From Pseudohongiella sp. (lineage in GTDB: Bacteria; Pseudomonadota; Gammaproteobacteria; Pseudomonadales; Pseudohongiellaceae), in the NCBI RefSeq assembly GCF_011050365.1, contig NZ_DRFV01000016.1, positions 272,591 to 336,590 of the forward strand: a stretch of DNA of 64,000 bases. Reading direction: 5' to 3'. Every line of letters starts with the position of its first letter. The first letter of the stretch is position 1. The translations under genes were made by a program, and so were the position numbers. A model generated the notes under the pieces. It was not told the origin of the DNA. It searched no databases and worked only from the letters and a program-made list of their open reading frames with translations. Of this stretch, positions 1 to 8,891 are shown piece by piece.

Positions 1-728
1 AGCGCCATATCATGTTCACCTTTGCGTGCGGCGATGACGGAGGAGGCAAGCTCCGGTAATGAGGTCCCCACGGCTATCACCGTCAGGCCGATGATCAGGT
101 CGCTGACGCCCAGCCCCTGAGCGATATTAACGGCGCCCCAGACCAGAATCCGGGAGCTGACAATCAACAATAACAGGCCGACCACGGTCCACATGACTGC
201 CTTGCGCAGCGGCAGTGTTTTTGACTCCAGCTCGACATTTATCTCCACGCCGAGCGGATCATGACTGGCGGCGCGCTGGTCGCGCTGGCCCTGCACGACC
301 GTCCAGATCATGATGCCGGCGAACACGCCCAGCAGTACCAGGGCATCGGCACGGCTGATGAAGTCATCAAACAGTTGCCAGGCGGCAAGCAGGGTCACCA
401 GGCTGAGTATCGGCAGGGTACGGCGCAGGACCTGCGAATCGACCAGGATGGGGCTTATCAGCGCAGTGATACCAAGAATCAGCGCAATATTGGTGATGTT
501 GGAGCCGTAGGCATTGCCCAGGGCGATGCCGGGGTTGCCCTGCCACGAGGCCAGCGCGGACACCACCATTTCTGGTGCCGAGGTACCGAAACCGATGATC
601 ACCATGCCAATAATCAGAGGTGGAATATTGAAATGCCGTGCAGTGACCGCAGCGCCATCAACAAACCGGTCGGCACTCCAGACGAGAATAACAAGCCCAA
701 CGGCAATGGCCAGTAATGCGATCAGCAT
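1..728 (-). CDS. Calcium/sodium antiporter, YrbG-like (3' end outside window)
   Basis: Polytopic inner-membrane cation antiporter of the CaCA family, which exchanges Ca2+ against Na+ or H+. Translating the minus strand from the ATG at 728 gives about 242 residues without a stop; the C-terminus lies beyond base 1. Both family signature repeats are visible: GFGTSAPE at residues 46-53 and AVGTSLPE near residue 225, each followed by a helix rich in small residues. A hydrophilic loop (about residues 145-165) joins the two halves. Full-length relatives are about 310-320 residues, so roughly 70 residues are missing. The gene is separated from the sugar cluster behind it by about 80 bases. The family assignment is firm; the exact ion is not readable from sequence. 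Confidence 0.9.
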   Translation of the reverse strand, partial: MLIALLAIAVGLVILVWSADRFVDGAAVTARHFNIPPLIIGMVIIGFGTSAPEMVVSALASWQGNPGIALGNAYGSNITNIALILGITALISPILVDSQVLRRTLPILSLVTLLAAWQLFDDFISRADALVLLGVFAGIMIWTVVQGQRDQRAASHDPLGVEINVELESKTLPLRKAVMWTVVGLLLLIVSSRILVWGAVNIAQGLGVSDLIIGLTVIAVGTSLPELASSVIAARKGEHDMA

Positions 729-806
729 GTGGTTTTTCCAGAAAGAGTGTCAGTAACGGATTCAGCAATGCAATAACGGCAAAGCGACCGCCTAGTTTAG
801 CGATTG

Positions 807-1208
807 TCAGCGGAAAGACCAGTACTTGTGTCCTAAAAAACTGGTGAATACGGGCACAACAATACCAACAGCGTGAGCGATTTCAAGCGTGAATTGCGTG
901 ACACCCAGTGCGGGCAGGACGGCGTAGGCCATCATCAGACTGACCGCCCAGGTCTGGATAATGGCGAGCAGGTTAACCAGTGCAAACAGGATCATTGAGC
1001 GTTGCAGGGTCTGCGTGCTGGTCTTGAAGACAAAAATGCGCGCCAGTATGTAAGCGGTCACCATGCCGGTAATGTACGCCAATACAACGGCCGAAGAAAA
1101 TCCCATCCAGTTGTTGTAGATGATGCGGGTTATGAAATTGACCAGCGCCGCTGTGCCGCCGGTCAGCAGGAAAGCAATAAACTGTCGGGACATGAAGGGC
1201 TGAATCAT
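807..1208 (-). CDS. GtrA-family membrane protein
   Basis: Small polytopic protein of 133 residues with four predicted membrane helices and the GtrA-type N-terminus (FLLTGGTAALVNF) and C-terminus ending in a K-Y-W-S-F-R motif. GtrA proteins are thought to move polyprenyl-phosphate-linked sugars across the membrane. It is the last gene of a minus-strand row that includes DprE1-, DprE2- and UbiA-HAD-like genes; in mycobacteria a GtrA-family protein (Rv3789) also lies beside dprE1/dprE2. It is therefore inferred to handle the lipid-linked sugar made by its neighbours. It begins only 3 bases after the stop of the flavoprotein gene upstream, which suggests translational coupling. Confidence 0.85.
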   Translation of the reverse strand: MIQPFMSRQFIAFLLTGGTAALVNFITRIIYNNWMGFSSAVVLAYITGMVTAYILARIFVFKTSTQTLQRSMILFALVNLLAIIQTWAVSLMMAYAVLPALGVTQFTLEIAHAVGIVVPVFTSFLGHKYWSFR

Positions 1209-1211
1209 GGG

Positions 1212-2549
1212 TCAGTCTCTTGTGTGACAGGCACGCTGCGCCAATTGTCGTCCGAATTCCAGACTCTCGGAGATACCACGGTCACTGGGATAGTAGTGCG
1301 ATGTGTCCGCCACCCACAAGCCCTCTACCGGCAGGTCAGCCGATGGCAATCGGTCAGCAAAACCCGGTTCGCAGATGGGCTGCGCATACCGGTAACGGCT
1401 GGCATGGATATCGATGAAATCATCATCCTGCAGGCGCGGGTTGATTTTCTTCAGGTAGCTGCGCACTTTATTTATGAAGGTGGCGTCACTGTCGGCAAAT
1501 TTGGCGTGCTCGCCCGGCAGGTAAAACGGTACATAAACCAGGTGGTTTTCCATCGGGTGCAGGTTGCTGTATTCGACCAGTCCGGGAATATCCATCTCCG
1601 GATCATTGATGTTGAGCCAGAATTTGTCTGACACAGGCTGGCGCAGTTTAACGATAACGCAAACCACAGCAATGTTGCGCAGACTGGCATAGGCAGCCCG
1701 GGTCGCCTCAGGCAGTGCGGGTATCAATCTGGGCACGTAGGGCAACGGTATGGTGCTGATCACCCGGCTGAAGGATTGCAGCTCGCCGGGTTGATCATCG
1801 GGCGTTGCGAGCCTTACACCCGCCAATGTCTGGTCGTTGATGACGACCTCAGTCACCGGTGTGTTCAGGTGGATTTCGCCACCGCCATTCCTGATCGCAG
1901 ATGCCAGTGCCTGCAACAGGGTCTCGGAGCCGCCCTCCAGGTAGCCCAGGCATTCGCGCATCAGGCTACTGCGTGAACGTCCGACGCGGTGTATCCGACT
2001 CCAGATCCAGGCCGCCGACAGATTGTCCGAGTAGTGATAAAATTTGTAGTCAAACAGCGTGCGCCACACGGCCTGCCAGGCTTCGTCGCCAACCCAGCGA
2101 CGAATCCATCGCCGCGCGTCCTGTTTGTCGAGATCCTGCCAGCCCGTGCGTTTGGTTGAGACAAATGCATGCAGACCGTAACGGATTTTGGCAGCCAGGC
2201 TCAGGCCTTTGAAGCGCAGCAGTGCCAGCGGGTTACCCCAGTCCTGTAACTGATTGCGATACCAGTAACCCATGCGGGTTTCGGTCCAGCGCATGCGGTC
2301 GGCGATGCCCAGTTCGTCAAGCATTTGCAGCAAGCCGCGATCGGACAGGCAATGAAAGTGGTAATAACGTTCAATCTGCAGGCCGTTGAAATCAAAGCTG
2401 GCGGTCATGCCGCCCAGCCTGTCGTCTGCTTCGAACACGACAGGTTGATAGCCTTCCTGTATCAGTTGATAGGCAACTGCCAGTCCCATGGGGCCGGCGC
2501 CCAGCACGGCGACCCGGTTATCAACGGACTTGGATTGCGACTGCTCCAT
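1212..2549 (-). CDS. FAD-dependent amine-oxidase/UDP-galactopyranose-mutase-like protein
   Basis: Flavoprotein of 445 residues. The N-terminal dinucleotide-binding motif GAGPMG (residues 17-22) is followed at the end of beta-2 by an acidic residue (FEADDRLGG, about 39-47), and the C-terminus has the second FAD-contact segment (LWVADTSHYYPSDRGISESLEFG). This is the NAD(P)-binding-Rossmann amine-oxidoreductase superfamily, which includes protoporphyrinogen oxidase and UDP-galactopyranose mutase. The position between a sugar epimerase-like gene and a GtrA gene favours a role on a nucleotide- or lipid-linked sugar. No specific substrate can be assigned. It starts 3 bases after the epimerase-like gene ends. 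Confidence 0.75.
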   Translation of the reverse strand: MEQSQSKSVDNRVAVLGAGPMGLAVAYQLIQEGYQPVVFEADDRLGGMTASFDFNGLQIERYYHFHCLSDRGLLQMLDELGIADRMRWTETRMGYWYRNQLQDWGNPLALLRFKGLSLAAKIRYGLHAFVSTKRTGWQDLDKQDARRWIRRWVGDEAWQAVWRTLFDYKFYHYSDNLSAAWIWSRIHRVGRSRSSLMRECLGYLEGGSETLLQALASAIRNGGGEIHLNTPVTEVVINDQTLAGVRLATPDDQPGELQSFSRVISTIPLPYVPRLIPALPEATRAAYASLRNIAVVCVIVKLRQPVSDKFWLNINDPEMDIPGLVEYSNLHPMENHLVYVPFYLPGEHAKFADSDATFINKVRSYLKKINPRLQDDDFIDIHASRYRYAQPICEPGFADRLPSADLPVEGLWVADTSHYYPSDRGISESLEFGRQLAQRACHTRD

Positions 2550-2552
2550 GTA

Positions 2553-3506
2553 CTAAAACTCCAGTGCGACATCGCTGTAGCGCGAGTCATTAAACGTTTC
2601 ATCAATAGCGGTTTTAAAAGGGGTATATGGCACACCAAACATGCCCGGCCAGTCGATAACCTCAAACTCGTCTTTGGCGGTTAGCGCAGCCAATTGTTGC
2701 GTGGTAAACGGTGGCTTTTTGTCGAACAGTGCCCAGGTCCACAGCAAGGCATGAAACAGCGAATAGGGAATGCGCACAATCAGCGTGCGTGCTCTGATGG
2801 CATGTTTGATGTCACGGATCATGTCGATGTAGTTGATTTTCTCGTGACCGGAAATATTGAAAATGCCATGCCCGCGATGTGATTCAATGCAGCTGATGAT
2901 GATGTCACAGAAGTCGCCGACATAAAGCGGTTGGCGCATGTAGCGCCCGTGTCCGGGGATCGGGAATACCGGCACTTTTTTCATGAAGCGTGACAACCAG
3001 CCAAGGTGTTTGCGATCGAACCAACCAAACATCAACGTGGGGCGCAAAATAGGGCAGTCGATGCCGCTTTCCAGCACCATGGTTTCCTGCTCGCGTTTGC
3101 TGCGCGTGTAAAAATCATCGGCCACTGACTCAACCACCGAAGAGCTGATATGGACCAGGTAAGGTTGCACAGGGCAGGACTTGATAGTGGCCAGAATCAG
3201 TTGCGTGGCATCGACATTGTTGTGTTGAAAATCCGCATAGTCGATACCGCCTATCTGCGCCTGCAACATCACAACAACGTCGGCGTCACGGATATGCTGT
3301 TGCCAGTCTCCGGGTTGGGCAAGGTCGACGCATTCACAGCTAATATGCTTTTGTACCTGCTGCAATATATTCAGGTTCGGCTGGTGTTTGTCGAGCACAA
3401 CAATATTGTGATACCCGCGGTCGAGCAGCCGGGCCACCAGGTTCTGGCCGACCAGCCCGGCGCCACCGGGCAGTACAATTTTAATGTCTGTGTTGAGTTC
3501 TGTCAT
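2553..3506 (-). CDS. NAD-dependent epimerase/dehydratase-like protein
   Basis: Extended short-chain dehydrogenase of 317 residues. The cofactor motif GGAGLVG is at residues 14-20, an acidic residue ends beta-2 (VLDKHQ, about 37-42), and the catalytic group is a Ser run at 121-123 with Tyr133 and Lys137 (YTRSK). These features fit a nucleotide-sugar or lipid-linked-sugar epimerase, reductase or dehydratase in the cytoplasm. The start is supported by an AGGACG ribosome-binding site about 2-7 bases upstream. It lies 6 bases downstream of the large membrane protein gene and is probably cotranscribed with the arabinose-donor-like genes. The substrate is unknown. Confidence 0.8.
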   Translation of the reverse strand: MTELNTDIKIVLPGGAGLVGQNLVARLLDRGYHNIVVLDKHQPNLNILQQVQKHISCECVDLAQPGDWQQHIRDADVVVMLQAQIGGIDYADFQHNNVDATQLILATIKSCPVQPYLVHISSSVVESVADDFYTRSKREQETMVLESGIDCPILRPTLMFGWFDRKHLGWLSRFMKKVPVFPIPGHGRYMRQPLYVGDFCDIIISCIESHRGHGIFNISGHEKINYIDMIRDIKHAIRARTLIVRIPYSLFHALLWTWALFDKKPPFTTQQLAALTAKDEFEVIDWPGMFGVPYTPFKTAIDETFNDSRYSDVALEF

Positions 3507-3512
3507 ATCGTC

Positions 3513-5243
3513 CTAATTTTGTTGCGGCAGTTCTGTTAACAGTTCACATTGAGTTTGATCGCCGATTAACATGACAGCGCTCCCCAATAACTCTTTCCTG
3601 ACGTAGCCGCGGAAGCCGGACAGCTTTGCATCGGAATCTATCGCTTGTGCAACATCGGGGCGCGGTTGACCGGTAAGTGCGTAGCCGGAAATCTCACCGC
3701 TGACATCGGTCATTGTAATCAACTCAGGAGCTTTGTCGGCAGCCGGGTTGAATAACCAGCCCTGCACGGCGACGAATGTATCATTCGGGGCAATGGCGAT
3801 CACTGCATCAATATGGCCAGCACATTGATTGGCTACCGCTGGTATTGTGATTTGACCCAGCGACTCTCGCAGGTCCTGCCACGGTTGTGCACCAAATATT
3901 GACAGGTTTCTCTGTGATGCAACCTCAGCAGTGCGCATCAATCCATCGGACAGCTCATAGATCTTTCCTATCTGTGCCTCGTCGCGAATATCCAGCTCAA
4001 GCGCCAGGCCGGCGATGTTACGGTCAAAGACAAGTTGTTGCTGCGGAAGTAATGCGTCCATTTGTCCGCGCAGCATCAGAGCCAGCAATATTGCCATGAC
4101 GACGGCGCAGCGGCGCGGGGCCCTGCGCATGTGATGTTGCAGCCATGGCAACACCAGTATAAACAGGCAGGCCCAGGCCATGATGGCGGGTGTTGTGTAA
4201 CGGTAGCTGACGGCCTGATAGACACCAAAGATCAGACGTCCGCCACCGGTGCCCAGCGCGGTACCGGACAGGTAGATGATGCCAAATACCAGCGCCAGGG
4301 GCAGGGCATGGGGGCCTGGCTCACGAATACTCCGGAACAGCATGGTCAGTGCGACAGCTGCCATGATGGTTGTCGCGACAACCGCGGCCACGCGGCCAAT
4401 ATCACCTTCTCCAAATAGGTAAAAAAATGGCGACCCGAGATACAGCAGCACATACTGAGCAAGCTCTAGCGGTTGCTGGAACAAGGCATCAAGCACCGAG
4501 CCGTGACTGGTCGGTGAGCTGTAATCATAAAAATACAACGTCAGCGTTAGCGCGGTCAGCAATAGCAGTGACACAATCTGCCACCAGCGCATACGCGCTA
4601 TCAGGGCGTAAGCTACCATCAGCGGCAATGCCAGGATGCCATTGGCCATGGTGCCGGCCGAGGTGATACCCAGTAAACAGGCGGCCACAAACGTCAGCTG
4701 CGCTTTGTCATTCAATGCCGACTTGTGCAGTACGTAAAAAGCGCACAAGGGCAGCAGTTGTGCCAGGAAGAACTGACTCTGAAACGCCCACGCGAGGTTT
4801 TCCTGCTGCATCCACTGATACAGCCAGGCGACCAAAAAGCAGGTGGTGAAGAACACAGTATTGCGTCGGGCAGGGTCAGAGAGGTGCGCTAGCTGTGCCC
4901 GGCTGATGCGCCAGAACAGCACCACGGCCATTGCCACAATGACGTAGTTCATCACTAGCAGGAAAATACTCTTGCCGCCGAAGATCTCATAGTCCAGCCA
5001 GAACAACAGGCGCGAGAGCACGATACGGTGTTCATTATGCTGAGCCCACCAAAGCCAGCTGGCGCCGTCATTGACGGCCATGTAAAAGCCAAGTGTGGCG
5101 CTCCACATATCCCAGTAAGGCACCGGTGTGTACATGCGCGCGGTGCCGGTGATTGCGAGCACCACAAAGGCAGTTGCCAGCAACGCTGCGATTGCCGACG
5201 CTACCCGCGTTCTCTGTTCCTGTCCTGGTAAAAACAGTGTCAT
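3513..5243 (-). CDS. Large polytopic membrane protein, possible GT-C glycosyltransferase
   Basis: 576 residues with about ten or more hydrophobic segments across residues 15-395, then a soluble tail of about 170 residues that should face the periplasm. The first extracytoplasmic loop carries an acidic PYWDMW motif (about residues 42-47) followed by a conserved-looking HNEHRIV stretch near residue 70. Acidic residues in the first loop are typical of GT-C glycosyltransferases that use polyprenyl-phosphate sugars, including mycobacterial arabinosyltransferases. The surrounding genes appear to make such a donor, so a transferase role is a reasonable inference. I recognise no named family, and a flippase or polymerase subunit is also possible. 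Confidence 0.6.
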   Translation of the reverse strand: MTLFLPGQEQRTRVASAIAALLATAFVVLAITGTARMYTPVPYWDMWSATLGFYMAVNDGASWLWWAQHNEHRIVLSRLLFWLDYEIFGGKSIFLLVMNYVIVAMAVVLFWRISRAQLAHLSDPARRNTVFFTTCFLVAWLYQWMQQENLAWAFQSQFFLAQLLPLCAFYVLHKSALNDKAQLTFVAACLLGITSAGTMANGILALPLMVAYALIARMRWWQIVSLLLLTALTLTLYFYDYSSPTSHGSVLDALFQQPLELAQYVLLYLGSPFFYLFGEGDIGRVAAVVATTIMAAVALTMLFRSIREPGPHALPLALVFGIIYLSGTALGTGGGRLIFGVYQAVSYRYTTPAIMAWACLFILVLPWLQHHMRRAPRRCAVVMAILLALMLRGQMDALLPQQQLVFDRNIAGLALELDIRDEAQIGKIYELSDGLMRTAEVASQRNLSIFGAQPWQDLRESLGQITIPAVANQCAGHIDAVIAIAPNDTFVAVQGWLFNPAADKAPELITMTDVSGEISGYALTGQPRPDVAQAIDSDAKLSGFRGYVRKELLGSAVMLIGDQTQCELLTELPQQN

Positions 5244-5255
5244 CCCTGGTAAACC

Positions 5256-6011
5256 CTATATGTCCATTTTGTTGAATATAAACCGTGGCAGGTGGCGAAT
5301 GATCATCATGATCAACCACCATTTAGCCGGCGCGTAAATGACGGCTCTGCCTTTGTCCACGCCACGCACAATCGTCGTGGCGACATCTTCGGCACTGGCC
5401 AGTTTGGCGCCATCCTGTTTCAGGTGTGCGGTCATCGGCGTATCGGTTGGGCCGGGCTTGATCAGCACCACGCGCACGTTGGTGTCCGCGAGGCGATGCT
5501 GCAAACCCTGCGCATAGCGGGTAACCAGACCTTTGGCGGCGCCGTAAACGTAATTCGATTTACGGCCACGGTCACCCGCCACCGAACCGATCAGCGCCAG
5601 TGTGCCGGCATTGGCAGCCTGCATGGGGCCGGCAAATGCTTCGGCAAACAGCACCGGTGACAGGCCGTTGATGGTGATGGCAGCGGCCGTCATATCCAGG
5701 TGTTGCTGGCAATCCTGTTGGTCCGGCAGGGTACCATGAGCGATCAGCACAATATCGGGGGCGCCATTTGCCACAATTTTACTGACCGTTGCCTGAATAT
5801 CGTCAGTGGATGTAAAGTCCGGGCACAATGTTTTGCATGACAGCGCTGGATTGCGCACAGTGAGGTCGGCAGCTATGGCGTCCAGTTTATCCTGATCGCG
5901 ACCGAGCAGGAAAAATTCCTGTTGGCCCTCGTCCCGGGCCCATTGTCGTGCACAGTGTTCGGCAATGGCTGAGGTGGCGCCAACAATGACGATACGTTTG
6001 TTTTGTGTCAT
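5256..6011 (-). CDS. SDR oxidoreductase, DprE2-like
   Basis: Short-chain dehydrogenase of 251 residues. It has a GATSAIA cofactor motif at residues 11-17, Ser143 in IGSVAGDRG, and Tyr156/Lys160 in SNYVYGAAK. The segment from SVAGDRG through YVYGAAK closely resembles mycobacterial DprE2, which reduces decaprenylphosphoryl-2-ketoribose with NADH to give the arabinose form. The tail is hydrophobic (WWLIMMIIRHLPRFIF), consistent with membrane association. The gene directly follows the DprE1-like oxidase gene (26 bases apart), the partner that would supply the keto intermediate. An AAAGGT ribosome-binding site precedes the ATG. The identification rests on motif similarity and context. Confidence 0.8.
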   Translation of the reverse strand: MTQNKRIVIVGATSAIAEHCARQWARDEGQQEFFLLGRDQDKLDAIAADLTVRNPALSCKTLCPDFTSTDDIQATVSKIVANGAPDIVLIAHGTLPDQQDCQQHLDMTAAAITINGLSPVLFAEAFAGPMQAANAGTLALIGSVAGDRGRKSNYVYGAAKGLVTRYAQGLQHRLADTNVRVVLIKPGPTDTPMTAHLKQDGAKLASAEDVATTIVRGVDKGRAVIYAPAKWWLIMMIIRHLPRFIFNKMDI

Positions 6012-6037
6012 AGCAAATACCTTTTAGTCAGCAGACG

Positions 6038-7366
6038 TCAGGAACCCAGCAAGCGGCGCGACATGGCCGAACTGATGCCCGGATCACGAAACACGGAAAA
6101 TTGCGCCAATGCAGGGTACGCCGAGGCAAACATCTGCGCTGACATGCGCGCGTCCTTGGCGGCGTAGAGGCGACCGCCAGCCTGCGTTACGACCTCGTCC
6201 AGGCGGGTAAACAGTTGCGCGGTGCGCGCCCCTTTATTGGGGAAATCCAGGGCCAGAGTGGCGCCCTCCATTGGGAAGCTCAGCAGGCCGGCGGCTGGTC
6301 GGTCGGCGAAGGTCTTCAACACGGCGAGGAATGACCCTTCTCCGGCAGCGGCGATAACGGCCAGCATATCGGCGATCGCCTGCCGTGCCGTGGTTCGCGG
6401 CACCACGCATTGATACTGGTAAAAACCACGGCGCCCGTACATCCGGTTCCAGTGGTTAATTTTGTCAAGCGGATAGAAGAAACTCTCGTAGTGTGCAACA
6501 CCGGCGCCGGCCTTGCGTGCGTTCATGGCGAAGTAAGCGGCATTGAAGGCGCGCAGGCTGAGTTTGTTGACCAGAGACACCGGCGGCGTTAGCGGCATTG
6601 TGATGCCTGCACTGCGCGGGGGTTTGCCGCCCGCCTGCCGGTATTCCGGCATGGCCGCAAGGTCCTCAGCCCGGGCGTGGTTTGCCCGCATGAAGATGCC
6701 GCGCGTTTGTGGTCCGGCGAGGCAGTCAATCCACGATACGGTATGTTCCCAGTCTGCTTCGGAGTCATCCGCCAGCGCAAAAAAATCATCCAGACTGCTG
6801 AAGGCGACGGTGTCTGTCAGCAGCCAGGGGCTATCGATGCGACGCAACTGCAGTTGTACGCGACTGATGACACCAGTCAGGCCAAGGCCACCGATGGTCG
6901 CGCGGAACATGTCGGCGTTGTGTTCGCGGCTGCAATCCAGTGTTGTGCCGTCTGTTCTTTCCAGTCTGAAGCCGGTGACGTGTTCACCAAACGTTCCCAT
7001 GACATGATGATTCTTGCCATGCACGTCGTTGGCAATGGCGCCACCCACCGTCACCAGTTGAGTGCCGGGTGTCACCGGAAGCAGCCAGCCGCGAGGCGCA
7101 AGGCAATCCTGGATCTCCTTGAGAATCACCCCGGCTTCACAGGATAACAATCCGGTGTCCTGGTCAAAACTGATAAAGCGGTTCATACCACGGGTCTGCC
7201 AAAGCCAGCCGTCGGGGTTCAGGCAGATGTCACCGTAACTGCGGCCCATGCCATAGCTGATGCCAGGTGCGCTGTGCTGTATCTGGGCTGACAGGGTGCG
7301 ATGATTCGTGATCGCGATGGCGTTATGTTGCTCATGGCGAAGGCGCCCCCAGGATGTGATTTTCAT
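6038..7366 (-). CDS. FAD-linked oxidase, DprE1-like
   Basis: 442 residues matching the DprE1 fold along its length. The FAD-binding domain holds GMGRSYGD (39-46), PGTQLVTVGGAIAND (100-114) and HGKNHH (116-121). The substrate domain ends with YAAKDAR, whose Lys404 corresponds to the essential Lys418 of Mycobacterium tuberculosis DprE1. DprE1 oxidises the 2'-hydroxyl of decaprenylphosphoryl-ribose, the first half of its conversion to arabinose. The position of Cys387, the residue attacked by benzothiazinone inhibitors in mycobacteria, is Ala372 here. The neighbours encode the matching reductase and the prenyl-phosphoribose synthase. Similarity is strong; the actual lipid carrier and sugar are inferred. 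Confidence 0.85.
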   Translation of the reverse strand: MKITSWGRLRHEQHNAIAITNHRTLSAQIQHSAPGISYGMGRSYGDICLNPDGWLWQTRGMNRFISFDQDTGLLSCEAGVILKEIQDCLAPRGWLLPVTPGTQLVTVGGAIANDVHGKNHHVMGTFGEHVTGFRLERTDGTTLDCSREHNADMFRATIGGLGLTGVISRVQLQLRRIDSPWLLTDTVAFSSLDDFFALADDSEADWEHTVSWIDCLAGPQTRGIFMRANHARAEDLAAMPEYRQAGGKPPRSAGITMPLTPPVSLVNKLSLRAFNAAYFAMNARKAGAGVAHYESFFYPLDKINHWNRMYGRRGFYQYQCVVPRTTARQAIADMLAVIAAAGEGSFLAVLKTFADRPAAGLLSFPMEGATLALDFPNKGARTAQLFTRLDEVVTQAGGRLYAAKDARMSAQMFASAYPALAQFSVFRDPGISSAMSRRLLGS

Positions 7367-7388
7367 GACAGCGATTGACCTCTCATGT

Positions 7389-8810
7389 TCAGGCTACCGA
7401 CCCAATCACAAGTACCACGGCGAATCCGAGTCCGGCCAGCAGGCTGGCTTTATCCTTGACCGCAAACACCAGAGGATCGTCATGCATGTTGCCGCGGCTG
7501 GCCTGCATCCACATCCAGCTTACCCAGAACAACATGAAAGGAATTGCGGCCCAGACCAGCGTCGGGTTGCGATACAGTTCCAGCACTTCTTCGCTGTTCA
7601 GATACAGGGCCAGCACCATCACGGCAACGTAACCCGAGGTCACACCCAGTGTCTGGATTAGTGGCGCATCGCTTGTGTAATAACCACGACCGTGGGCCCT
7701 GTTCTCGCCATTTTGTGATTGCAGCGCCAGTTCGGCATAGCGTTTGACAAAAGCCAGTGACAGGAACAGGAACACCGATTCGGCGAGTAGCCAGAAAGAA
7801 AGATCCAGGCTGGCGGCAGCGGTGCCGGCGATAATGCGCAGTGTATAAAGCATGGCCAGGGTCAGGCAGTCGACCAGCATCAGGCGTTTTAGGCCAAAGG
7901 AGTAGGCACAGGTCAGGGCAAGATACACCAGTAACCACTGCAGGAAGGCGACATTGACCCAGAAGGCCGTAGCCAGTCCCACAGCGAGTAACACTGGCAT
8001 CAGTAACACACCTTGCCAGGCCGGTATCAGACCGGAGGCAAAGGGGCGAAAGCGTTTTCGCGGATGCAGGCGATCGCTTTCCAGATCCAGCAGGTCGTTG
8101 GTAATGTAGACCGCAGAGGCGCAGAGGCTGAAGGCCACAAAGGCCAGCATCAGCGTGAACCAGGTGCTGAGGTCGCCGAATTTGTGGGCGGCGATCAGGG
8201 GAATAAACAACAGGAAGTTCTTCAGCCACTGATGCGCACGGATCACGTGAAGCCATGCGAGCAGGCCGCGAGGGCGTAGCGGAAACTCATGTTCGATATC
8301 GCACACGGCGCGAGCCTTGTCGCTTAGCCCGTCAACACCATTCACCACCACGGCACTGTGGGCCACCGTCCACACGGGCAGGTCCTTGTCGCAATTGCCG
8401 ACATAAACAAAGCCGGTCTCGGCGAAGCGCGCTGTCAGCGCGTCGGCTTTATTGAGGCCGGACAGATTTGTTGTGCCATCGCTGGCCATGACCTCATCAA
8501 ACAGCTGCAAATGATCGGCGATGGCGTGCGCGATCGACTGGTGCGAGGCGGTGCACAGAATCAGCTTGCGGCCGGCATTTTTTTGTTGCCGCAGCCAGGT
8601 CAGTAACTCTTCGTTGTACGGCAGGCTGCCCGGGTCGAACCGCGACCGGTCGGCAAGATGCTGTTTGAGCACCGCTTTGCCTCGCACCAGCCAGACTGGT
8701 ATCAATAACGTCGCCCAGGGTTGCTCACGCAGCACTTTCAATGCCGATTCGTGCAGCATATCCGTGTGAATCAGCGTACCGTCAAGATCGACTACCAGTG
8801 GTTGAGTCAA
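7389..8810 (-). CDS. HAD phosphatase-UbiA prenyltransferase fusion (polyprenyl-phosphoribose synthase type)
   Basis: 473 residues in two parts. Residues 1-170 form a HAD phosphatase with the DLDGT nucleophile motif (8-12) and a D-rich motif IV near 138-145. Residues 185-473 form a polytopic UbiA domain with NDLLDLESD (238-246) followed by RLHPRKRFRP, which resembles the prenyl-phosphate phosphoribosyltransferase Rv3806c more than quinone-type UbiA enzymes. Such enzymes join PRPP to polyprenyl phosphate, and the HAD part would remove the 5-phosphate, a step attributed to separate proteins in mycobacteria. The start codon is TTG; it is forced by the DxD motif lying eight residues in and is preceded by GGGAGG at good spacing. 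Confidence 0.82.
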   Translation of the reverse strand: MTQPLVVDLDGTLIHTDMLHESALKVLREQPWATLLIPVWLVRGKAVLKQHLADRSRFDPGSLPYNEELLTWLRQQKNAGRKLILCTASHQSIAHAIADHLQLFDEVMASDGTTNLSGLNKADALTARFAETGFVYVGNCDKDLPVWTVAHSAVVVNGVDGLSDKARAVCDIEHEFPLRPRGLLAWLHVIRAHQWLKNFLLFIPLIAAHKFGDLSTWFTLMLAFVAFSLCASAVYITNDLLDLESDRLHPRKRFRPFASGLIPAWQGVLLMPVLLAVGLATAFWVNVAFLQWLLVYLALTCAYSFGLKRLMLVDCLTLAMLYTLRIIAGTAAASLDLSFWLLAESVFLFLSLAFVKRYAELALQSQNGENRAHGRGYYTSDAPLIQTLGVTSGYVAVMVLALYLNSEEVLELYRNPTLVWAAIPFMLFWVSWMWMQASRGNMHDDPLVFAVKDKASLLAGLGFAVVLVIGSVA

Positions 8811-8891
8811 GCAATGGCCTCCCGTGAAAGATCTCAGGGTATCAGGTTTGATGTCTTGTGGGAATTTTTTACAACCATTTCCGCGTGGTGA

